Below are positions 58,600 to 64,000 of a stretch of DNA of 64,000 bases, piece after piece. Numbering within the stretch: the first letter of the stretch is position 1; each line of letters begins with the position of its first letter. The DNA is from Mixta intestinalis (GTDB lineage: Bacteria > Pseudomonadota > Gammaproteobacteria > Enterobacterales > Enterobacteriaceae). Under the pieces are notes generated by a model. It was not told where the DNA came from. It made no database searches and worked only from the letters and a program-made list of their open reading frames with translations. Made by a program: the position numbers and the translations under genes. Where the stretch lies: NCBI RefSeq assembly GCF_009914055.1, contig NZ_CP028271.1, forward strand, positions 2,852,001-2,916,000, given 5' to 3'.

Positions 58600-58659
58600 A
58601 AAAAAAACCTGACCGCTAAGGGTCAGGTTGCCATTTGGCCAACACCAGGGAAAATTTAT
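58600..58659 (-). ncRNA. Candidate small RNA upstream of esaR
   Basis: A strong minus-strand promoter (58666-58695) is followed about 30-60 bases later by a perfect intrinsic terminator: AACCTGACC and GGTCAGGTT paired around a six-base loop (58606-58629), with eight T at the end. No gene lies to the right on the minus strand, so the terminator has no other obvious transcript to end. The RNA would be about 60 nt with a second small hairpin (TTGGCCA/TGGCAA). I recall an EsaR-activated small-RNA gene, esaS, next to esaR in P. stewartii; this may be its counterpart, but no sequence match could be checked. Confidence 0.55.
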
Positions 58660-58665
58660 CCGAAA

Positions 58666-58695
58666 ATTATCATACAGTTAACGCTCTTACGTCAA
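58666..58695 (-). promoter_or_regulatory. Promoter of the candidate small RNA
   Basis: On the minus strand TTGACG (58695-58690) and GATAAT (58671-58666) stand 18 bases apart. Confidence 0.55.
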
Positions 58696-59055
58696 GGTAA
58701 ACCCTCATTATGTAATGATATATCCATATAACCGTTTCAATTTGAAGGAGCACTTTTCAGCATAACTTACTGGTAGTTAAGCAAACCTGTAACAACAGCA
58801 GACAGGATGACACCTTACTTGCCGCCATAAATAACGCTCCGACATCCCTCCATCGCCGTTATTCCCAGCGGCAACGAAATGTCTGACAAATAGCGCGTGC
58901 GGGTCATTCGCTGCCTGCGTCAATATTTAGCTTTAGCGTTCTTTAACACTCCATGCTCTCTGCCACAGGTAAAGGCTCTGTCGCATTGACGCTTGCTTCA
59001 CCACTGCGCATGATGATTTTTTACAGATCCACTCCTACTAACGGATGAGGTAACT
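58696..59055. other. Gene-free region upstream of the Old Yellow Enzyme gene
   Basis: No coding sequence is supported. It contains CCTGT/ACAGG arms (58786-58806) spaced one base wider than a lux box, and should hold the promoter of the 59056 gene. Confidence 0.4.
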
Positions 59056-60123
59056 ATGGCAAGCCTGTATCAACCGGTAAAAATCGGCGCGCTGGAATTA
59101 AAAAATCGTATCGTCATGGCCCCGCTTACGCGTATGCGTGCGGTTGAGGCGCGCACGCCTAATGAGATCATGCTGAAACATTATGTGCAGCGGGCCAGCG
59201 CTGGCCTGATCCTGACTGAAGCGACCTCCATTTCGCCACAGGGCGTCGGCTATCCCAACACGCCGGGCATCTGGAGTGAGGAACAGATCGCGGGCTGGAA
59301 AAAAATTACCGACGCGGTACATCAGGCAGGCGGTAAAATCATGCTTCAGCTCTGGCATGTGGGCCGCGTTTCCGATCCCATCCATCTCGATGGCGATCTG
59401 CCCGTCGCCCCCAGCGCCATCGCCCCGGAAGGCCATGTGACGCTGGTTCGCCCTCAACGCCCCTACGTTACACCGCGCGCGCTGGAAACTAACGAAATCC
59501 CTGGCATTGTGGCGGATTTTCGCCGCGCAGCAGAAAATGCCCGGCAGGCTGGTTTTGACGGCGTGGAGATTCATGCGGCAAACGGCTATCTGATCGATCA
59601 GTTCCTGCATGACGGCTCCAACAAACGTAGCGATCGCTACGGCGGCCCGATTGAAAACCGCGCCCGTTTCCTGCTGGAAGTGGTTGATGCGGTGCTGGAA
59701 GTGTGGCCAGCCGATCGCGTCGGTGTGCATCTCAACCTGATGTCGAACAGCTATTCCATGTCTGACTCCAATCCGCCAGCGCTGTTTGGCTATGTTGCCG
59801 AGCAGCTTAACAGGCGTCACCTCGCCTTTATCTTCGCACGCGAAGCCCTGACGATGGACAAACCGATCGGCCCGCTGGTGCGCAAGAAGTTCAGCGGCGC
59901 TTTTATTATGAATGAGAACATTAGCCGTGAAGAGGCCGAGAAGCTTATTGAGGAAGGCAAGGCGGATGCGGTGAGCTTTGGCAAACTCTATATTGCCAAC
60001 CCGGACCTGGTGAAACGCTTCCAGCATCGGGCACCGCTTAATACGCTAAACAGCGAGACGATTTATCAAATGGAGCCGCCCTATGAGCGCGGCTATACTG
60101 ATTATCCTTTCCTGACGGAATAA
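59056..60123 (+). CDS. Old Yellow Enzyme family alkene reductase
   Basis: A 355-aa FMN enzyme of the NemA/OYE group that reduces activated C=C bonds or nitro groups with NAD(P)H. It has MAPLTRMRA near residues 21-29, LQLWHVGR near 97-104, the catalytic His/Asn pair in EIHAANGYLIDQFL near 173-186, RSDRYGG near 193-199, and FGKLYIANPDL near 315-325. The region after VWPADRVGVHLN (residues about 218-229) reads NLMSNSYSMSDSN, where most relatives have RLSP, a visible divergence near the flavin. The ATG has GATGAGGTAACT upstream. Role likely electrophile detoxification. Confidence 0.9.
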   Translation: MASLYQPVKIGALELKNRIVMAPLTRMRAVEARTPNEIMLKHYVQRASAGLILTEATSISPQGVGYPNTPGIWSEEQIAGWKKITDAVHQAGGKIMLQLWHVGRVSDPIHLDGDLPVAPSAIAPEGHVTLVRPQRPYVTPRALETNEIPGIVADFRRAAENARQAGFDGVEIHAANGYLIDQFLHDGSNKRSDRYGGPIENRARFLLEVVDAVLEVWPADRVGVHLNLMSNSYSMSDSNPPALFGYVAEQLNRRHLAFIFAREALTMDKPIGPLVRKKFSGAFIMNENISREEAEKLIEEGKADAVSFGKLYIANPDLVKRFQHRAPLNTLNSETIYQMEPPYERGYTDYPFLTE

Positions 60124-60129
60124 GCATTT

Positions 60130-60154
60130 CCGGCGCGCTCCGACGCGCCGGTTT
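60130..60154 (+). terminator. Terminator of the Old Yellow Enzyme gene
   Basis: CCGGCGCG and CGCGCCGG pair around CTCCGA, followed by TTTCATTTA. It also lies just past the stop of the converging gene. Confidence 0.8.
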
Positions 60155-60157
60155 CAT

Positions 60158-61477
60158 TTATGGCGTACCGGCTGCGGTCACGCGCCAGACGGTGTTGCCC
60201 GCGTCATCAGCAATCAGCACCCCACCCTGCTTATCCATCGCCAGCCCTACCGGCAGCCCACGCACCTCTTTCTGATCGGCGGTGAGGAAACCGGTGACTA
60301 CCGGCTGCGGCTTGCCTGTCGGCCTGCCATCTTTAAAGGCGACAAACGACACGCGATAGCCATTAAGCGGTGAGCGATCCCAACTGCCGTGCTCGCTGAT
60401 AAAAGCGCCGCCGTGATATTTAGCCGGTAGCGCGTTGCCGGTATAGAACAGCAGGCCCAGCGGCGCAACGTGTGAGCTAAGCGCGTAGTCTGGCTTAATC
60501 GCCTTTTCCACCAGATCGGGACGCTGCGGCATAACACGATGATCGGTATGCTGACCGTAATAGCTGTAGGGCCAGCCATAAAACCCGCCTTCCTGCACCG
60601 ATGTCAGATAATCCGGGACTAAATCGGCACCGATCTCGTCACGTTCGTTCACTATCGCCCAAAGTTTACCGCTCTGTGGCTCCCACTGTAGGCCGGTGGG
60701 ATTGCGCAGGCCGCTGGCGTAGATACGGCTGCCGCCGGTGGCGATATCGACCTCCAGTACGGCCGCACGGCGGTATTCCGCCCCGATACCGTTTTCGACA
60801 ATGTTGCTGTTGGAGCCGACGCCAACATAAAGCTTGCTGCCGTCAGGACTGGCCAGCAATGACTTCGTCCAGTGGTGGTTAAGCGGCCCACCCGGTAAAT
60901 CGGTCAGTTCCGTACCGGGATCGGTAATACGCGTTGCGCCCATTTCATAGCGATAACGCATAATGCTGTCAGCGTTAGCCACATAGAGCATATCGCCTAC
61001 CAGCTGCACACCAAACGGCGAATGCAGATTCTCAAGGAAAGTGTGCTTCTCCCAGGTAACACCGTCGCCGCTGGCGTTGCGCAGCAGCGTAATACGATTG
61101 CCGCCCTTACCGCCTTTGCCGGATGATTTCTGCACCATCCCCATCACCAGCTGCTTCGGCATGCTGATCGGCTCGGTTCCGGGACTGTTCGCTTCCACCA
61201 CCAGCACATCATTATTCGGCAGCACATAAACCTGACGCGGATGCATCAGGCCGTCAGCCACTTTGGTAATACGCAGACCGCTGGCAACGGTCGGGGTCTC
61301 ACCCGCCTTCCATGCGACGCCTTTCGGCACCTGCATCGGCGGCAGCAGGAAATCCTGCGCCTTCGGCAATACCGGATTAGGGCCAACCTGACTTTCAGGA
61401 TCGACCGAAGCCTGCTCATCGCAACCGCTCAGCAGCAGCGCCGACGTTATCGCTATCAACAGCAGTGGTTTTTTCAT
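60158..61477 (-). CDS. Sorbosone/soluble-glucose-dehydrogenase-like lipoprotein
   Basis: A 439-aa exported beta-propeller protein of the GDH/sorbosone dehydrogenase family, members of which use PQQ to oxidise sugars or aldoses. It begins with a lipoprotein signal ending LLLSGC (Cys near residue 19). Propeller motifs include LHSPFGVQLVGDMLYVANAD, GLRNPTGLQWEPQSGKLWA and HVAPLGLLFYTG, with the His in SEHGSWDRSP. PQQ use is a family property and cannot be confirmed here. Its stop-start overlap with the DUF2231 gene (ATGA) indicates one operon. Confidence 0.87.
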   Translation of the reverse strand: MKKPLLLIAITSALLLSGCDEQASVDPESQVGPNPVLPKAQDFLLPPMQVPKGVAWKAGETPTVASGLRITKVADGLMHPRQVYVLPNNDVLVVEANSPGTEPISMPKQLVMGMVQKSSGKGGKGGNRITLLRNASGDGVTWEKHTFLENLHSPFGVQLVGDMLYVANADSIMRYRYEMGATRITDPGTELTDLPGGPLNHHWTKSLLASPDGSKLYVGVGSNSNIVENGIGAEYRRAAVLEVDIATGGSRIYASGLRNPTGLQWEPQSGKLWAIVNERDEIGADLVPDYLTSVQEGGFYGWPYSYYGQHTDHRVMPQRPDLVEKAIKPDYALSSHVAPLGLLFYTGNALPAKYHGGAFISEHGSWDRSPLNGYRVSFVAFKDGRPTGKPQPVVTGFLTADQKEVRGLPVGLAMDKQGGVLIADDAGNTVWRVTAAGTP

Positions 61478-61914
61478 CGGGCGACTCCTTCAGCAGTACG
61501 CAGGCGCAGGGCAAGCTGGACATTAGCGAAGCAGATCAACAGTACCACCAGCGTTGAAAGGATCACGCCCGCCGGAACCACCGCATACGCATCGCGGCTG
61601 TGAACAAAGGCGTTGAAAATCGCCAGCACGATCGCCAGCAGGTTAGCCCAAAAATCAACTTTTACCGCGGAGGTGTGCCGCCAGGCGGTGCTTACCCACA
61701 CCTGCACCAGGTTAATCAGCCGGGGAATAATGGCAATAATCAGCCCAAAAGCGATCAGCCAGCTGGCGCTTTTCGTCCACATCGGGTTGTAGCTTTGCAA
61801 ATAGATGATGTCAAAAATCCACGCGGCAGCAAAAAAGCCGAGTGGGATGGGGTTAAGGCATTCGTACAGCGCCACAGCAAGCGCCGAGTTGCGTCTGGTC
61901 GCATAGGGATTCAT
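61474..61914 (-). CDS. DUF2231 membrane protein
   Basis: A 146-aa inner-membrane protein with four hydrophobic helices (about residues 23-43, 51-67, 83-104, 112-133) and DUF2231-type features such as NPIPLGFFAAAWIFDIIY and NAFVHSRDA. Relatives sit beside sugar dehydrogenases and may pass electrons or anchor the partner, but no cofactor motif is clear beyond one His. The start at 61914 has AGGAGC six bases upstream; the longer frame is unlike relatives. Confidence 0.83.
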   Translation of the reverse strand: MNPYATRRNSALAVALYECLNPIPLGFFAAAWIFDIIYLQSYNPMWTKSASWLIAFGLIIAIIPRLINLVQVWVSTAWRHTSAVKVDFWANLLAIVLAIFNAFVHSRDAYAVVPAGVILSTLVVLLICFANVQLALRLRTAEGVAR

Positions 61915-62121
61915 TAGCAAGCTCCTGAAATAATAAGAATATGACCGGCGACAACGCACGCTTTACCGTATCGCTATCCTGAAAAAGATTAGTAAACGTG
62001 AAGCGTTTCGCGCATCACACTGGCAAAAATAGTCATTTATTCATCAGAGCAGCACGAAAGGTTCTTGTGATAAAGATATATCTTGGATATGTTTCTGTCT
62101 TTACGACATAACGAGAACCTG

Positions 62122-62910
62122 ATGATGAATGCAGAGATAACTTCCCCGGCCTGGCCGCTTCCCACCCGTAAAAAGAATGAGCTGCGCCTGCGTCAGCTGC
62201 GCGTACAGAGTAAAACCCAAATCGGACGCTTCTGGCGTATCGTACTGAGCGGTGAAGATTTGCAGGGCTTCGCTTCCCACAGCTTTGACGATCACATCAA
62301 GCTCTTTTTTCCCGATCCGGAAAATGGCGGGCTGCGTCTGCCGGAAGTGAGCGAACAGGGTGTCGTCTGGCCGGAAGGCAAGCGTCCTCCGTCCCGCGAC
62401 TACACTCCACTCGCCTGGGATGCCGCTGCGAACACCCTGACTATCGATTTCTTTATTCATCCCGGTGGCCTGGCGAGCGACTGGGCGGAGAAGGCGCAGA
62501 TTAACGATCCGTTGGTAATCGGCGGGCCACGCGGCTCCTTCTGTATACCGCTGGACTACGCTTTCCAGCTCTACCTGTGCGATGAAACCGGCCTGCCTGC
62601 GCTAAACCGTCGCCTGAAGGAGCTACAGGCGGCGCAGAGCGATGCCGAAATTCACCTGTTGATAATGGCCGATGAAGCACAGAGCAAAGCATACCTGCCC
62701 GCGCTAGCCCAGGTTCATTACCATTTCCTGCCCGCCGATGTGAATACCGCACGCGCCGCGCTGGCGCAGCTGCCCCTTCCGCAACAGGGCTATTTCCTGT
62801 GGCTTACCGGCGAAGGCGATCGGGTCAAAGCCTTAATCGATTACCTGACCGAGCAGCGCCAGGTTAACGACAGCTACCTGCGTGGCGTTGCTTACTGGCA
62901 CAGTAAATAA
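62122..62910 (+). CDS. Siderophore-interacting ferric reductase, YqjH-like
   Basis: A 262-aa FAD-dependent ferric-siderophore reductase (ViuB/YqjH family). The FAD-binding domain has RFWRIVLSGEDLQGF near residues 36-50 and the flavin motif RDYTPLAW near 93-100. The SIP domain follows with VIGGPRGSF and a C-terminal VNDSYLRGVAYWHSK. It would free iron from imported siderophores in the cytoplasm. ATGs at 62122 and 62125 are both possible, with a weak GAGAAC upstream. Followed by a PadR gene resembling YqjI, but here on the same strand. Confidence 0.88.
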   Translation: MMNAEITSPAWPLPTRKKNELRLRQLRVQSKTQIGRFWRIVLSGEDLQGFASHSFDDHIKLFFPDPENGGLRLPEVSEQGVVWPEGKRPPSRDYTPLAWDAAANTLTIDFFIHPGGLASDWAEKAQINDPLVIGGPRGSFCIPLDYAFQLYLCDETGLPALNRRLKELQAAQSDAEIHLLIMADEAQSKAYLPALAQVHYHFLPADVNTARAALAQLPLPQQGYFLWLTGEGDRVKALIDYLTEQRQVNDSYLRGVAYWHSK

Positions 62911-62950
62911 GCGCACAGGCCGATATCTGTCGGCACGCTTTTTGTTATTT
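62911..62950 (+). terminator. Terminator after the ferric reductase gene
   Basis: GCCGA and TCGGC pair, with outer GCG/CGC, followed by TTTTTGTTATTTTTT. Readthrough would still reach the PadR gene 60 bases on. Confidence 0.7.
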
Positions 62951-62969
62951 TTTAAACAAGGACAATCCG

Positions 62970-63476
62970 ATGAGAGGAAAAAAAGATTCTGCCTTCTTTG
63001 CTCACAGGAAGCGTAAAGATCGGCTGCTGGATGCCACCGAAGTACGACTGCTGATCCTCAGCATTCTCCAAACCCACGCGGCACACGGCTATGAACTGAT
63101 CAAGGCGATTGAAGAACTGTCGCAGGGCGAATATACGCCCAGCCCCAGCCTGGTCTATCCCAACCTGGCCCTGTTGGAGGAGATGGGTTATATCAGGGCG
63201 GAAACGGAAGAAAGCAGCAGAAAGAATTACCAGCTTACCGCTGAAGGCGAAGCGCATCTTAGCCAGCAGCAGGCGCAGCTGGAGCAGGTCATGACGCGCC
63301 TGGCTTCGCTGGCGGTGCTGGCGCATAATCGCAGCCTGCCGGACGTACAGCGGGCGATACATAATATGAAGATGGCGCTGAATACCCGCCTTGCTGACGA
63401 GCAGATCTCGCAGCAGACGTTGTATGCCATTGTCGACGTGCTGGATGAGGCGGCGAAAAAAATCGAACGCAGCTAA
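62970..63476 (+). CDS. PadR-family regulator, YqjI-like without metal-binding N terminus
   Basis: A 168-aa PadR regulator. The winged HTH covers about residues 23-95 (DATEVRLLILSILQTHAAHG, then YELIKAIEELSQGEYTPSPS). The C-terminal part is a dimerisation helix pair. It resembles E. coli YqjI, the nickel/iron-responsive repressor of yqjH, in the HTH and tail. It lacks YqjI's long His/Cys-rich N-terminal extension and has only a basic GKKDSAFFAHRKRKDR segment. Control of the adjacent ferric reductase is therefore likely, but metal sensing in the same manner is not. Confidence 0.88.
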   Translation: MRGKKDSAFFAHRKRKDRLLDATEVRLLILSILQTHAAHGYELIKAIEELSQGEYTPSPSLVYPNLALLEEMGYIRAETEESSRKNYQLTAEGEAHLSQQQAQLEQVMTRLASLAVLAHNRSLPDVQRAIHNMKMALNTRLADEQISQQTLYAIVDVLDEAAKKIERS

Positions 63477-63490
63477 CCTGGAGGACAGGT

Positions 63491-63516
63491 AAAAAGGCGC
63501 CAGGCGGCGCCTTTTT
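63491..63516. terminator. Bidirectional terminator between the PadR gene and the XenA-like gene
   Basis: AAAAAGGCGCC and GGCGCCTTTTT pair around AGGC, giving T runs on both strands at the ends of two converging genes. Confidence 0.92.
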
Positions 63517-63520
63517 AGGT

Positions 63521-64000
63521 TTACTCGCTGGTGCGATAGCGTTCCAGCCAGTGCGCATAAGGGGCTGGCAGCACCCATGCGGCTTTGTCTTCTTTTAACG
63601 CCAGCGCAGCCTGATATGGCCAGTGCGGATTCGCCAGATGAGCGCGTCCAACCATCACCAGATCCAACTGCTGCTCTTCAACGGTACGGTTAGCGATTGC
63701 GGGCGCATCAATCCCCCAGGCTGAAGCCACCGGAATTTGCGCTTCACGGCGCACCCGTTCGGCAATCGGAGCCAGGAAAGCCGGGCCCCACGGAATATTG
63801 GCATCCGGCGTGGAGAAACCAACGCTGACGCTCAGCAGATCCAGGCCACCGGCACGCATCTGACGCGTCACTTCGATAGATTCTTCCAGCGTTTGCTCAT
63901 CGCGCCCGTCATATTCAATCACGCCAAAACGCGCGGTCAGCGGCAGATTTTCCGGCCAGACGTGGCGTACCGCTTCCAGCGTTTCCAGCATAAAACGGCT
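63521..64000 (-). CDS. XenA/YqjM-like flavin oxidoreductase (5' part outside window)
   Basis: C-terminal 159 codons of an NADH:flavin oxidoreductase of the Old Yellow Enzyme family; the gene runs past base 64000. Visible parts are LPLTARFGVIEYDGRDE, the barrel strands GLDLLSVSVGFS and IPVASAWGI, the FMN-phosphate segment DLVMVGRAHLANPHWP, and the end LPAPYAHWLERYR. The last is typical of the XenA/YqjM branch, where a C-terminal Arg finger reaches the partner subunit. This is a second OYE gene within 5 kb, but of a different branch from the one at 59056. Confidence 0.9.
   Translation of the reverse strand, partial: SRFMLETLEAVRHVWPENLPLTARFGVIEYDGRDEQTLEESIEVTRQMRAGGLDLLSVSVGFSTPDANIPWGPAFLAPIAERVRREAQIPVASAWGIDAPAIANRTVEEQQLDLVMVGRAHLANPHWPYQAALALKEDKAAWVLPAPYAHWLERYRTSE

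Noticed and set aside
58786..58806. EsaR-type box near the Old Yellow Enzyme gene
   Set aside because: CCTGT and ACAGG arms give a 21-base element with an odd centre; the known boxes are 20 bases with fixed spacing.
1..64000. CRISPR array, tRNA genes, insertion sequences or prophage integrase
   Set aside because: Reading both strands I saw no spaced direct repeats of CRISPR type, no tRNA cloverleaf with CCA-end context, no transposase and no integrase; the only sizeable tandem repeat is the coding PEVDQ array.

Overview
The window is a chromosomal segment from a member of the Enterobacterales, most likely the family Erwiniaceae (Pantoea or a close relative such as Mixta). Most of it follows the backbone known from Escherichia coli: zapA, ssrS, fau, serA, rpiA, argP, yggE, argO, mscS, fbaA-pgk-epd, tktA, loiP, speB-speA, metK, galP, sprT, endA, rsmE, gshB, yqgE-ruvX, yggR, yggS-yggT-rdgB-hemW, yggN, yggL-trmB, mutY-yggX and mltC. 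The proteins look close to their E. coli counterparts, but a convergent EsaI/EsaR-type quorum-sensing pair points to the Erwiniaceae. The genus cannot be fixed by eye.

Four kinds of material interrupt or follow the backbone. (1) A bactofilin gene with an N-terminal membrane hairpin and a second, well-placed internal start sits between epd and tktA. (2) A 12.7-kb minus-strand operon of 14 genes (15149-27861) lies between loiP and speB. It encodes a Rieske oxygenase without a beta subunit, its ferredoxin and reductase, a diol-dehydrogenase-like SDR, an extradiol ring-cleavage dioxygenase, an alpha/beta hydrolase, a cupin, a second SDR with an altered active site, an MFS importer and an IclR regulator. 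It ends with an aspartate-dehydrogenase-like enzyme, an aldehyde dehydrogenase and a ThDP-dependent decarboxylase-like enzyme. Perfect or near-perfect GTTTCA-N4-TGAAAC palindromes lie in front of it. (3) Between hemW and yggN is an AT-rich scar with a decayed DUF5675 gene and an intact secreted protein. (4) From 49.7 kb to the end of the window the genes are mainly accessory.

The accessory right end holds a compact two-partner secretion pair: a 708-aa TpsA with ten PEVDQ-type repeats, and its TpsB. It is followed by a two-gene operon whose products correspond to the two halves of the plant Tm-1 protein, with a divergent TetR gene. Next come the AHL synthase and receptor genes, which overlap tail to tail, and a probable small RNA just upstream of the receptor gene. 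After these are an Old Yellow Enzyme, a soluble-glucose/sorbosone-dehydrogenase-like lipoprotein with a DUF2231 membrane protein, a siderophore-interacting ferric reductase with a PadR regulator, and the 3' part of a second, XenA-like Old Yellow Enzyme cut by the window edge.

Classical control sites can be read directly: Cra and CRP sites in front of epd, a GalR/GalS operator plus CRP site in front of galP, MetJ boxes in front of metK, and many intrinsic terminators. The most likely undescribed system is the aromatic catabolic operon. It has the upper half of a meta-cleavage route but not the usual hydratase/aldolase lower half, and carries an amino-acid/2-oxo-acid module instead.
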